This document shows positions 1-7,066 of a stretch of 18,091 bases of DNA, piece by piece (the stretch's first letter is position 1; each line of letters starts with the position of its first letter). The position numbers and the translations under genes were made by a program. Source of the DNA: JBBRLA01 sp038231615 (GTDB lineage: Bacteria; Myxococcota_A; Polyangia; Palsa-1104; JAEUJZ01); the NCBI GenBank assembly GCA_038231615.1, contig JBBRLA010000093.1:1-18091 (forward strand). Direction: 5' to 3'. Under the pieces are notes generated by a model. The model saw only the letters and a list, made by a program, of their open reading frames with translations. It had not been told where the DNA came from and searched no databases.

Positions 1-1
1 C

Positions 2-904
2 CGGCGCTTCGACTGGACCTCCTTCGAACTGGCCGATGTGAAGCAAGTAAAGAACGCCCTGGGCGGGTCGTTGAACGACATCGTGCTGGCGACCACCGCG
101 GGGGCCGTGCGGCGCTTCCTCATCTCCCGGGGGAAAAGCCCTGAGGCCACCTCCTTCCGGGTGATGGCACCGGTCAGCGTGCGTGGGCATCACGAAAAGG
201 GCACGCTGGGCAACCGGATCTCGGCATGGATGGTCGATCTGCCCATTGGCGAGGCGGACCCACTGGTGCGCCTGGCCAAGATCCGCGCGACCACGGCGAA
301 GCTGAAGGCGAGCAACCAGGCGATGGGCGCCGAAGTGCTCACCGCGGCGGCGAGTTGGACGCCGCCGACCCTGATGGCGCTGGGTTCGCGGCTGATGCTG
401 CGGGCGCTGCCGTTCAACCTGGTGGTGACCAACGTGCCGGGGCCGCAGGTCCCGCTGTACATGCTGGGGTCCAGGCTCCTTGAATCCTACGGGCTGGTGC
501 CGCTGACGGACTACCTGGGCCTGGGCATCGTGCTTTTCAGCTACGACGGCAAGTTGAGCTGGGGATTCAACGCCGACTGGGACCTTTTGCCGGACCTGCA
601 CGATTTCGTGGTCGCCACGGAGACCAGCTTCGCCGAACTGCGTGATGCCGCCCGGCCCCACCAGATCGACGGAGAAGAGCACGTGGAGGGTGCGCTGCAA
701 GGGGTGCCGGTGGAGGCGAAGGCGGCGGAGGAGGCGAAGCCGGCGCCGGTGATAGAAGAAGCCAAGCCCCCAGAAGAAGCCAAGCCCGCAGAAGAAGCCA
801 AGCCCGCAGAAGAAGCCAAGCCCGCAGCGACCCATCCAGAGAAAGCCAAGCCGGCCAAGGTCGCCAAGTCCGCAAAGAACAAGAAGCCCCGCAGCCGGTC
901 CTGA
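2..904 (+). CDS. WS/DGAT-type acyltransferase, C-terminal part (5' end outside window)
   Basis: The reading frame is open from base 2, so the gene begins upstream and the GTG at 38 is not a credible start. The visible 300 residues match the C-terminal domain (DUF1298) of wax ester synthase/acyl-CoA:diacylglycerol acyltransferases. These enzymes make wax esters or triacylglycerol from acyl-CoA at the membrane or lipid-droplet surface. Supporting motifs are LNDIVLATTAGAVRRFL early on, the PVSVRG and GNRIS segments, VVTNVPGP in the middle, and a conserved end with LSWGFNADWDLLPD. The catalytic HHxxxDG motif lies in the missing N-terminal half. After the domain (from about base 655) comes a low-complexity tail rich in Glu, Ala, Lys and Pro, with four EEAKPA-type repeats and a lysine-rich end. 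Such a tail is not usual for the family. The gene converges on the RCC1 gene, 54 bases away. Confidence 0.88.
   Translation, partial: RRFDWTSFELADVKQVKNALGGSLNDIVLATTAGAVRRFLISRGKSPEATSFRVMAPVSVRGHHEKGTLGNRISAWMVDLPIGEADPLVRLAKIRATTAKLKASNQAMGAEVLTAAASWTPPTLMALGSRLMLRALPFNLVVTNVPGPQVPLYMLGSRLLESYGLVPLTDYLGLGIVLFSYDGKLSWGFNADWDLLPDLHDFVVATETSFAELRDAARPHQIDGEEHVEGALQGVPVEAKAAEEAKPAPVIEEAKPPEEAKPAEEAKPAEEAKPAATHPEKAKPAKVAKSAKNKKPRSRS
755..826 (+). repeat. Four tandem 18-bp repeats encoding EEAKPA
   Basis: Units lie at 755-772, 773-790, 791-808 and 809-826. The last three are identical and the first differs by one base. Each encodes Glu-Glu-Ala-Lys-Pro-Ala (Pro at the last position in the first unit). 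The array lies in frame in the acyltransferase tail, so changes in copy number would alter tail length in six-residue steps without a frameshift. Confidence 0.93.
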
Positions 905-958
905 GTAGATAGGCGTGGGCCGAGATGTGCCTCACGTGCCCCCCCCAGGCCATTCAGG

Positions 959-2122
959 TCAGGGGCAAGTCACATTGCTCAGGACTGGCGCCTCGCTCTG
1001 GTTGGTGGCGGTGTTGCCGAGCTGGTTGAAGTTATTGGCGCCCCAGCAGAAGAAGGCGCTGTTGGTGGTACGGGCGCAGGCGTGATCGTCGCCCATCCCG
1101 ACCTGGAGGGCACCGATGGGCAGGGTCACGCGCACTGGCTTGGGCTGGTTGTTCCCATTCAGGTCGCCGAGCTGGCCGTTGCCGTCCACGCCCCAGCAGT
1201 AGACCGCGCCATCCACCGTGGCGGCGCAGGTGTCGTCCGCGCTGGCCGCCACCGATACGACCGTTGGCAGCGACACCTTCACTGGGGCGTTCTGGTTGTC
1301 CAGGGTGCCGTTGCCCAGCTTGCCCAAGCGTCCCTGCCCCCAGCAAAAGAGCGCGCCGTCACCGCCAATGGCGCAGGTGTGGTTGGCGCCGACCGCTATC
1401 TGGGTGATGCCGGAGATGCCCCGCACTTGCGTCGGTCCCGGCGGCGAGGCGCCTCCGCCGTTGCCCAGTTGCCCGAGCTGGTTGAGGCCGAAGCACCACA
1501 CCGTGCCATCGCGCAAGAGCGCGCAGGTGTGGTCCACGCCCCCGCCGACCTGGACGACGTCGTTCAGCGGCAGGCGGTTGGAGTGAGGATCCGTGACGCG
1601 GAAGCTGACATCGCCAAGCTTCCCCCCGCTGGCGTCACCCCAGCAGTAGAGCGAGCCGCCCGACTCCACGGCGCAGGTGTGCTCGTACCCGGGGCCCACT
1701 TGCATGATGCCGGTCAGGGCGCGGAAGGGCGTGGCCGTGGTGGTCCCGCCATTGCCGAGCTTGCCGTGCCCTCCCTCACCCCAGCAGTAGAGATCCCCGT
1801 TGCTGATCGCGCATACGTGCTGCCCCCCTTGCCCCACCGCGACCTGCGTCACATTGCCCAAGGCGACTTGCGTCCCCGGCGACTTGATGGCCATCTGCCC
1901 ATCGCCGAGCATACCAAATCCGCCCTGCCCAGCGCAGAAGAGGGTGCTGTCCTTGCGGATGTAGCACGAGAGGCTCCCGCCCGCCGAGATGCGGGTCACG
2001 CACGAGGGCGGATTGTCGGGGTTGTTCGGATTGTTCGGGTCGCCCGATCCGCCACAGTCGGCGCCGGCCAGTGTCAGTACAAGGGCCAGAAGGGACATCC
2101 GGTTGTGATTCGAGCTAGGCAT
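959..2122 (-). CDS. Exported RCC1-repeat beta-propeller protein
   Basis: A 387-residue protein. I chose the ATG at 2122 because GGGAGG lies eight bases upstream and a promoter sits just beyond; an in-frame ATG at 2179 would add 19 residues. The N-terminus has a hydrophobic segment (MSLLALVLTLAGA) followed by Cys23 and a GSGDPNNPNNPDNPP linker. This could be a signal-peptidase I site after AGA or an atypical lipobox, because Asp before the Cys is unusual. Seven RCC1-like repeats follow, each with a YCWG-type motif and LG(D/N/K)G-like ending, enough for one seven-bladed propeller. Each blade carries a Cys pair (HTCAV...LYCWG pattern), suggesting a disulphide per blade and an extracytoplasmic location. 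RCC1 propellers usually mediate protein binding; the partner is unknown. Bacterial proteins of this type are common in myxobacteria. Confidence 0.87.
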   Translation of the reverse strand: MPSSNHNRMSLLALVLTLAGADCGGSGDPNNPNNPDNPPSCVTRISAGGSLSCYIRKDSTLFCAGQGGFGMLGDGQMAIKSPGTQVALGNVTQVAVGQGGQHVCAISNGDLYCWGEGGHGKLGNGGTTTATPFRALTGIMQVGPGYEHTCAVESGGSLYCWGDASGGKLGDVSFRVTDPHSNRLPLNDVVQVGGGVDHTCALLRDGTVWCFGLNQLGQLGNGGGASPPGPTQVRGISGITQIAVGANHTCAIGGDGALFCWGQGRLGKLGNGTLDNQNAPVKVSLPTVVSVAASADDTCAATVDGAVYCWGVDGNGQLGDLNGNNQPKPVRVTLPIGALQVGMGDDHACARTTNSAFFCWGANNFNQLGNTATNQSEAPVLSNVTCP

Positions 2123-2150
2123 GGCGTAAGCCTCCCATAAAGGTTCGCCA

Positions 2151-2179
2151 AGTATCGTCCAGTCCGCCGATCGCTTCAA
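2151..2179 (-). promoter_or_regulatory. Sigma-70-type promoter of the RCC1 gene
   Basis: On the minus strand TTGAAG (2179-2174) and GATACT (2156-2151) are separated by exactly 17 bases. Each matches the consensus at four of six positions. Transcription would begin near 2144, leaving a leader of about 20 bases that contains the GGGAGG ribosome site. Confidence 0.5.
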
Positions 2180-2235
2180 CTTAATGGGTGTCGGTCGGGT
2201 GCATCAGGGAACACCCCCCCGGTTGTCGTGGTAGG

Positions 2236-2751
2236 TCAGGGCAGGGCGCACACCACGATGAAGCCGCCCCGGTCCTGATGGCAGAAGGCCGCGTGGCTCG
2301 GGCACGACTGGATCGTGCCGACGATGCAGGGACAGGTCGGCGCGGCCTGACAGGAGGACGGCATGGGGTTGCAGCCCGTCGTCTCGCCGCCGCTTCCACC
2401 ATCGTTGGTGTAGGGTCCGTTGGGAAATGGGAAAGCTTCTCGGGTCATGCTAATGCCGGCGGCGATCTCGTAGCAGAATTCGTTCTGCACCGAGCAGGTG
2501 CTCATGCCGCAGGGGAAGCGCGCGCCCGCGTCATTCGAAAAGGATTGGTCGATGGAAAGGGCGTCCGCCGGCCTGGATGCATCGGGTTGATCTGCCAGGT
2601 CCCGGCATGCCGCCAGATCAAAAAAGAACAGGGCCAGCAGGGCCGCCGGGGAACCGATGGACCGGCGGTGTTTCTCCTGTGCAATCTTCTCGAAACCCAG
2701 GTTCTCCTGAAGCATCCCGAAGGGCGGCTGGATGTCAGCGGCATCCGTCAT
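2236..2751 (-). CDS. Cys-rich putative lipoprotein, unknown function
   Basis: The 171-residue frame has a hydrophobic stretch (AALLALFFF) ending in a good lipobox, LAAC, with Cys49 as the lipidation site. Basic residues KHRR precede it. The mature part has a Ser/Asp/Pro-rich linker and then two Cys clusters: PCGMSTCSVQNEFC and a C-terminal block with seven or so Cys (CNPMPSSCQAAPTCPC ... CPSHAAFC ... VVC). Small Cys-rich surface proteins of this general style are frequent in myxobacteria. I know of no assigned function. The start is uncertain. ATG 2751 follows a TATGCT box by six bases (leaderless pattern) but gives a long 48-residue signal region. ATG 2715 gives a shorter signal of 36 residues but has no clear ribosome site. 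The gene is co-directional with the RCC1 gene downstream and divergent from the AAA ATPase. Confidence 0.72.
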   Translation of the reverse strand: MTDAADIQPPFGMLQENLGFEKIAQEKHRRSIGSPAALLALFFFDLAACRDLADQPDASRPADALSIDQSFSNDAGARFPCGMSTCSVQNEFCYEIAAGISMTREAFPFPNGPYTNDGGSGGETTGCNPMPSSCQAAPTCPCIVGTIQSCPSHAAFCHQDRGGFIVVCALP

Positions 2752-2757
2752 GACGCG

Positions 2758-2763
2758 AGCATA
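2758..2763 (-). promoter_or_regulatory. Candidate -10 box (TATGCT) six bases before ATG 2751
   Basis: The minus-strand sequence TATGCT matches four of six positions of the -10 consensus and is followed by six bases and ATG. Transcription would then begin at or next to the start codon. No good -35 is seen. The same geometry occurs at three other genes in this window. Confidence 0.33.
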
Positions 2764-2858
2764 GGCCCGAACTGGACCAGGTGTCGCTGAAGTTCGACAA
2801 CCCCCAAGATGAGGAAGGACAGGAAGGACCTGAGCGGCCCGTCGCAGCCCGGGCAGCC

Positions 2859-2889
2859 TTGCCACTCTTCCGCACTGCGGGTTACACTT
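2859..2889 (+). promoter_or_regulatory. Candidate promoter of the double-AAA ATPase gene, leaderless geometry
   Basis: TTGCCA (2859-2864, five of six to consensus) and TACACT (2884-2889, four of six) are separated by 19 bases, slightly long. ATG 2896 begins six bases after the -10 box, so the transcript probably starts at the initiation codon. No strong Shine-Dalgarno sequence precedes this ATG, which agrees with that reading. Confidence 0.42.
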
Positions 2890-2895
2890 CAGGGC

Positions 2896-5049
2896 ATGGC
2901 ACAAGAGCGAAAGCCTGGGGAGCCGCTCCCCGAGCCCTATCGCAGTCCCTCCGCGGCCGTCGGTGCCGAAATGGCACGGGTCGCCCTGAAGATCCGCAAG
3001 GTCATGTCAGAGGCCGCGCAGGCGAGCCCGGCGGACACCGGGCCTTTCGACAGCAAGCAGGCCAGCCGTGAACTGTCCCGCCTGGAGCAGCCCCTGGATC
3101 GGGCCCCCAAGACCTCCTCGGAGGAACTGGCCGGCGTCGAGGCGCGGCTTGTGCAACGGGCCCGGCGCAACGAACGGGATCTTGCGGCCTCCAACGAGGC
3201 GCTGCCGCTTTACGAACTGCGGAACCACGCCAAGCTGGACCCGTTTGCCTTCGACCTCTTCTTGTTGGCGCTGGCGCCCGAGATCGACGAGGGGTTCGGC
3301 CGGGTCTTCGGCTTCCTGCGCAGCGGCACCCGCCGGCAGCTCGACGTGGCCAGTGCGGCGCGGGTGCTCTCGCCGGAGGACATCGGTGCCGCGGGCATCC
3401 GCCAGACCTTGCAGCCGGGGAGCCCGCTTTTCGACCTGGGCCTGATCGAGCTGCTGGCCCCGGACGGCGGCAAGGGCACCGGCAGCGCGACGCTGACCTC
3501 GGCGCTCTCGGTCCCGCCATCGGTGATCGCCTACGTGCTCGGGCACCCGGTGCACGACCCGGCGCTGCGGCTCTTTGTCACCACCGACCAGCCGGCGCTG
3601 CCCCGGGAGCGGACCTTCCTGCCGGCGGAGGTCTTCGCCCACGCCGAGGCCATCCTTGACGATGCAGACTCGGTGCTTTGCCTGGAGGGCCCCTCGGGCA
3701 GCGGCAAGCGGCTGCTTCTGCGAACGCTTTCGGCCGAGCGCAAGCGGGCGGTGATCGAGGTCGACGTGAAAAGCGCGCCCGGGGGGCTCTCGGTGGTGGA
3801 GGCGCTGGCCATCGTGCGCCTTTCCTGGCTGCGTCAGGCGATGGTGCTGCTTTTCCTGCCGCCCTACGAGGGCACCCGGCCCGTTCCCGGTGGCTGGCAG
3901 AGCGGGGTGGCGGACATCATCGCGCGCTACCCGGGCACGGTGGTCCTTTGCCGCGACACGGTGACCCAGGCGGACGCCGCCCACTTCGACCTGCACGTGC
4001 CGCCGTGGCGGCGCATCGCGGCGGTGGAGGTGCCGGGGCCGGATCTTGCAACGCGGGAGATCACCTGGCGCGACCGCCTGGGCGAGCAGGGCAACGTTGG
4101 CGAGATCGACTACCCCATGCTGGCGCGCACCTATCCGGTCACCGGCGGCGTCATCACCCGCATCTCCCGCGAAGCGCGCATCGTGGCGACGATCCGCGGC
4201 AAGGGGGAGAATATCACCGGGGAGGACGTGGCCCGCAGCATCGAGGCGGAGTTTCGCCCCAAGCTGCAGAGCATCGGCCGCCGGCTGAGCATCACGGCCA
4301 ACTTCGAAGACCTGGTGGTCGCCGACGAGACCCGGGAGACCCTGAGCGAGTTCGAGGCGACGGTGCGCCTGCGCCATCAGGTGCTGGACGAGTGGAACTT
4401 CGGCAAGCTGGTGCGCGGGCGGGGGGTCTCGGCGCTCTTCTATGGCGATCCGGGGACGGGCAAGACCATGGCCGCTGGGGTGGTCGCGGCATCGTGCGGA
4501 TTGCCGCTCTATCAGATCGACACGGCGCAGGTGGTGTCCAAGTGGATCGGCGAGACGGAGAAGAACCTGTCCGAGGTGTTCCGCGCCGCGGAGGCCGGCC
4601 ATGCCATGCTGCTCTTCGATGAGGCGGACGCGATCTTCGGCAAACGGACGGACGTACAGACCTCGACCGACCGCTATGCCAACATGCAGACCAACTTCCT
4701 TTTGACGCAGATCGAGACCTTCAACGGGGTGGTCATCCTGACCACCAACCGCGAGTCGGTGATGGATTCGGCGTTCCAGCGGCGGATCTCGTTCCGGGTC
4801 AACTTCCCCATGCCGGAGGAGAAGGAGCGCGAGGACCTGTGGCGGCGCATGCTTTCGGGGCACACGGGGAAGGCCGACAACATCAACTACGCGGACCTGG
4901 CCAAGCGGCTGCGTATGTCCGGTGGCTACATCCGCAACGCGGTGCTGCGCGGGGCCTACCTGGCGGCGGCGGACGGCAAGCCGATGACCACCAAGCTGCT
5001 GCGCCGGGCGGCGGAGCTGGTGCTGCGCGACGCGGGGCGGGTGATCTGA
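2896..5049 (+). CDS. Double-domain AAA ATPase (Afp15-like family), first domain degenerate
   Basis: A 717-residue protein if ATG 2896 is used; an in-frame ATG at 2809 would add 29 atypical residues. The first ATPase-like domain has GPSGSGKR at about 265-272, lacking the Ser/Thr of Walker A. Its Walker B position (MVLLFLPP) lacks acidic residues, so it probably does not hydrolyse ATP. The second domain is intact: Walker A GDPGTGKT at 517-524, a pore-like VVSKWIGETEKN segment, Walker B LLFDEADAIFGKR with Asp575/Glu576, the DRYANMQTNFLL stretch, sensor-1 TTN, and the RR finger in AFQRRISF. From memory this resembles the AAA ATPases of extracellular contractile injection systems (Afp15/PVC15) and solitary relatives. 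No sheath, tube or baseplate gene is visible here. It likely remodels a protein as a hexamer. The next gene, 91 bases downstream in the same direction, is a possible partner or substrate. Confidence 0.87.
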   Translation: MAQERKPGEPLPEPYRSPSAAVGAEMARVALKIRKVMSEAAQASPADTGPFDSKQASRELSRLEQPLDRAPKTSSEELAGVEARLVQRARRNERDLAASNEALPLYELRNHAKLDPFAFDLFLLALAPEIDEGFGRVFGFLRSGTRRQLDVASAARVLSPEDIGAAGIRQTLQPGSPLFDLGLIELLAPDGGKGTGSATLTSALSVPPSVIAYVLGHPVHDPALRLFVTTDQPALPRERTFLPAEVFAHAEAILDDADSVLCLEGPSGSGKRLLLRTLSAERKRAVIEVDVKSAPGGLSVVEALAIVRLSWLRQAMVLLFLPPYEGTRPVPGGWQSGVADIIARYPGTVVLCRDTVTQADAAHFDLHVPPWRRIAAVEVPGPDLATREITWRDRLGEQGNVGEIDYPMLARTYPVTGGVITRISREARIVATIRGKGENITGEDVARSIEAEFRPKLQSIGRRLSITANFEDLVVADETRETLSEFEATVRLRHQVLDEWNFGKLVRGRGVSALFYGDPGTGKTMAAGVVAASCGLPLYQIDTAQVVSKWIGETEKNLSEVFRAAEAGHAMLLFDEADAIFGKRTDVQTSTDRYANMQTNFLLTQIETFNGVVILTTNRESVMDSAFQRRISFRVNFPMPEEKEREDLWRRMLSGHTGKADNINYADLAKRLRMSGGYIRNAVLRGAYLAAADGKPMTTKLLRRAAELVLRDAGRVI

Positions 5050-5082
5050 AAAAATAGCCGGCGGCGGTCTGGGGGGCGGCAA

Positions 5083-5098
5083 CTTTTCCGGCGAAAAG
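5083..5098. repeat. Short inverted repeat upstream of the small acidic protein gene
   Basis: CTTTTC (5083-5088) and GAAAAG (5093-5098) are perfect complements around a four-base CGGC loop. The repeat lies 12 bases upstream of the TACACT box, where an operator or weak attenuating hairpin could sit. The stem is AT-rich in a GC-rich region, which makes it stand out, but six base pairs could be chance. Confidence 0.35.
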
Positions 5099-5110
5099 GT
5101 CGATAATCCC

Positions 5111-5116
5111 TACACT
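5111..5116 (+). promoter_or_regulatory. Candidate -10 box (TACACT) of the small acidic protein gene
   Basis: TACACT at 5111-5116 is the same hexamer found before the AAA and acyl-CoA dehydrogenase genes. Here transcription would begin near 5123. The ribosome site GAGGAG (5128-5133) lies seven bases before ATG 5141, so this mRNA has a short leader. No convincing -35 is visible. Confidence 0.35.
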
Positions 5117-5140
5117 AGAGAACCCCCGAGGAGCACGTCG

Positions 5141-5719
5141 ATGCCGTTTGATGCCAACGCGGACCTCCACGAAGAGCTGAAGAACCGCGAACAGGTCGAG
5201 GACCAGCTCGCAGGACTCGACAAGGAGAACAAGGACCAGATCAGCGCGCTGCCCCAGCCCGAAATGGCGCAGGCGCCGGTGGTCCCCCTGGAGGAGGCGT
5301 TCCAGGAAGCGAGCACCCCACCGCAGATCGCCATCAACTCGGTCCAGAGCAATGACAAGTACGTGGTGGACGAGCAGATCCAGATCCCGGTGGACCTGAG
5401 CGGGGCGCCGAAGGACCGGCTGTCCATCACCTACACCGCGGAGAACCTGGAGAACGAGAACTACTCCGACGACAGCGCCGACCAGATCGATCTGGACGAG
5501 TCGGGGCGGGCCGCGCACTCGTGGGGCTTCAAGAGCGAGGTGGAGGGGAGTTACCTGGTGCGGGTGAACATCGCGAACGGCAAGGGGTTCTCGATGACCC
5601 AGGAGGTGCTGGTGCAGGTGGTGGCGCCCGAGGGGACGCCGGTGCAGGAGTCGCTGGCCAAGGACTCGCCGCCCTCCGAGGGGCAGGCCGCCGATCAGCA
5701 GATGACCTTCGCAACCTGA
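5141..5719 (+). CDS. Acidic Cys-free protein, unknown function, possible Ig-like domain
   Basis: A 192-residue protein with a clear start: GAGGAG seven bases before ATG 5141. There is no signal peptide or membrane segment. The first 35 residues are charged and probably helical (DLHEELKNREQVEDQL). Residues about 60-165 alternate in a beta-strand pattern (PQIAINSVQSNDKYVVDEQIQIPVDL through SYLVRVNIANGKGF and VLVQVVAP), which suggests an immunoglobulin-like sandwich. The C-terminus is Ser/Pro/Gln-rich and probably disordered. I do not recognise a family. It follows the AAA ATPase by 91 bases in the same direction and may work with it, for example as substrate or adaptor; this rests on position only. 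Confidence 0.72.
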   Translation: MPFDANADLHEELKNREQVEDQLAGLDKENKDQISALPQPEMAQAPVVPLEEAFQEASTPPQIAINSVQSNDKYVVDEQIQIPVDLSGAPKDRLSITYTAENLENENYSDDSADQIDLDESGRAAHSWGFKSEVEGSYLVRVNIANGKGFSMTQEVLVQVVAPEGTPVQESLAKDSPPSEGQAADQQMTFAT

Positions 5720-5791
5720 GCACGGCCGCTAACCAGAGACTCTTTGAGCATGAGCACCTGAAGACGGCCGTTGCGGTGTCTGGCTAGCGCG

Positions 5792-5817
5792 CCTCGCGTA
5801 AGCCTACGGCTTCGAGG
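5792..5817. terminator. Hairpin between convergent genes, possible terminator
   Basis: CCTCG (5792-5796) and AAGCC (5800-5804) pair with GGCTT (5808-5812) and CGAGG (5813-5817). This gives a ten-pair stem with a three-base bulge and a TAC loop. It lies where the 5141-5719 gene meets the convergent lipoprotein gene and overlaps the latter's stop codon. No proper T-run follows on either strand, so intrinsic termination is uncertain. Confidence 0.33.
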
Positions 5818-6721
5818 TCTTGATCTGCCAGGAGCTGCGCGCCTCCAGGGGCAGGGCGCCGCGATCGCTCTGGGCCTGCGCCTGGTACAGGCGGCTGATG
5901 GTCAGGGTGATCGACCCGCTGCCCAGCTCTTTCATCACCGCGGGAGAGACGCTGTAGCTGCCGGTCTCCGCCGCGGCGCAATCGATGCGCACGCCGTTGC
6001 TGGACGAGGCCAGCGACACCAGCATCTGGGCCCCGTCCTGTGGCGCGGCGACCCATGAGACGACAAGCGGGCTGCTCAGGGGCAGCGCGGCCAGGGTCTT
6101 GGCGGAGGTCAGGGAAAGGGGGGTGACGCCGTGCCACAGGCCGGAGAGCATCTTCAGGTCGGGCCCGCCGGCGGCGCTGAGTGCGAGCTGGCTGGTCTGG
6201 TCGAAGAGGGCATTGGGGTCCACCGGGGTGTTGGCGTTGGCCACAAAGCCGGGGTCGATCACGTCGGGCTCGTTGACGGCGTAGATGTCGAGCATGGCGT
6301 TGTACTGCAGGGTGACCGGTCCATTCAGGCCGCCGCTGATGGTCAGGTCGCCCGCGTCGAGGCCTCGGCCCAGGGTGGCCATGCCGGTGGTGGTGGTGAC
6401 CTTGCACGTGCCGACCATCTTGGTGGCCATTTGCAGGCCGCTGGGCAGGTCGCGCACTACGGCGCTGGCGGACCATACGTTGGCGGCAAAGGAGCCCGCC
6501 TGGAGCTGGGTCTGACTGAGGGAGATGCCACCCCAGAGCGGGCCGGTGTCGGGCTTCTGATCGCCGCTGCCGGCATCGGCGCCGGGGGGGGTGCCGCCGT
6601 CCTGCCCGACGACGGGCGGGGGGTCCGGGACGTTGCATCCTGCAGAAAGGCCGACGACCAGGGCCAGGCAGGTGGAGTGAACGACATGGGAGAAAAGAGA
6701 ATCGAGGCTGCTGCGGCTCAT
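5804..6721 (-). CDS. Putative lipoprotein, unknown function
   Basis: A 305-residue protein from ATG 6721. AGGAGG lies about 12 bases upstream, a slightly long spacing. The frame is open further upstream to 7150, but that part has no protein character of this family and overlaps another gene. The signal region (SLDSLFSHVVHSTCLALVVGL) ends in lipobox LSAGC. It is followed by a Pro/Gly/Asp linker (NVPDPPPVVGQDGGTPPGAD), typical of lipid-anchored proteins with a disordered spacer. The rest is Ser/Thr/Leu-rich with many short beta-like strands (LTISGG, VTLQYNAMLDIYAV, PLVVSWVAAP, GSITLTISRLY) and two mature-part Cys that could pair. This suggests a beta-rich outer-membrane-anchored domain. I do not recognise the family. 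It converges on the 5141-5719 gene. Confidence 0.77.
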   Translation of the reverse strand: MSRSSLDSLFSHVVHSTCLALVVGLSAGCNVPDPPPVVGQDGGTPPGADAGSGDQKPDTGPLWGGISLSQTQLQAGSFAANVWSASAVVRDLPSGLQMATKMVGTCKVTTTTGMATLGRGLDAGDLTISGGLNGPVTLQYNAMLDIYAVNEPDVIDPGFVANANTPVDPNALFDQTSQLALSAAGGPDLKMLSGLWHGVTPLSLTSAKTLAALPLSSPLVVSWVAAPQDGAQMLVSLASSSNGVRIDCAAAETGSYSVSPAVMKELGSGSITLTISRLYQAQAQSDRGALPLEARSSWQIKTSKP

Positions 6722-6837
6722 GGGGGGATGGGTCCTCCTGAACCCGACATTGCCTGACTTCTGCGGGGCTGTCGCATTGGACGCGTACAGATGGGACGAC
6801 AGCGGAAAACTTGACACGGGACTGCCTTGGGACTGCG

Positions 6838-7038
6838 TCAGCGACTGGGCGGACCTTTGGCGGGGCGGAAGAGGGCGCAGCGGAGCACGGGTTGCGGCGG
6901 GTATTTGTTCGGCAACAACGGACAAAGGATGAAGACACTGCCCCGGCCCTTGGACGATTGGATGTAGCGCGGCGGGGCGGCGCAGCGGTGACACAGGCTT
7001 TCGGGGAAGGGCCGGGGGGTTGGCGGCTCCGCGGACAT
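6838..7038 (-). CDS. Small four-Cys protein, probable zinc ribbon-like
   Basis: A 66-residue protein with Cys16 and Cys19 in LCHRC, Cys39 in VFILC and Cys54 in VLRC. It also contains LPNKYPPQPV. I recall this CHxC...FxLC...KYPPQPVxxC arrangement in small conserved hypothetical proteins of many proteobacteria and myxobacteria, but know no function. Four spaced Cys suggest one bound zinc ion. The start ATG 7038 has no Shine-Dalgarno but is preceded by TACACG and six bases, the leaderless pattern seen elsewhere here. It overlaps nothing once the lipoprotein gene start is set at 6721, and ends 116 bases before that gene. It lies just downstream of the DUF218 remnant. Confidence 0.68.
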   Translation of the reverse strand: MSAEPPTPRPFPESLCHRCAAPPRYIQSSKGRGSVFILCPLLPNKYPPQPVLRCALFRPAKGPPSR

Positions 7039-7044
7039 GGGGAT

Positions 7045-7050
7045 CGTGTA
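7045..7050 (-). promoter_or_regulatory. Candidate -10 box (TACACG) of the four-Cys protein gene
   Basis: Minus-strand TACACG ends exactly six bases before ATG 7038, the geometry of a leaderless transcript. It matches the -10 consensus at only three of six positions and no -35 is recognisable, so the call rests on the repeated spacing in this window. Confidence 0.25.
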
Positions 7051-7066
7051 GCACGCTTCTCCGCTG

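Noticed and set aside
755..826. Tandem 18-bp repeats as a CRISPR-like array
   Set aside because: There are no spacers; the units are contiguous and in frame as codons of the acyltransferase tail.
905..958. Possible terminator between the convergent acyltransferase and RCC1 genes
   Set aside because: Only a C-run and short imperfect GC complements are present; no stable hairpin with a T-run was found.
2200..2222. Hairpin GGGTG...CACCC downstream of the Cys-rich lipoprotein gene as a terminator
   Set aside because: Only five base pairs with a long loop and no T-run; not distinguishable from chance.
2188..2790. A 200-codon plus-strand frame opposite the Cys-rich lipoprotein
   Set aside because: No start signal or motifs; the minus strand shows lipobox and spaced Cys.
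3007..5082. A 691-codon minus-strand frame opposite the AAA ATPase
   Set aside because: Composition is typical of an antisense shadow (His/Arg/Gln-rich, no motifs); the plus strand has intact Walker motifs.
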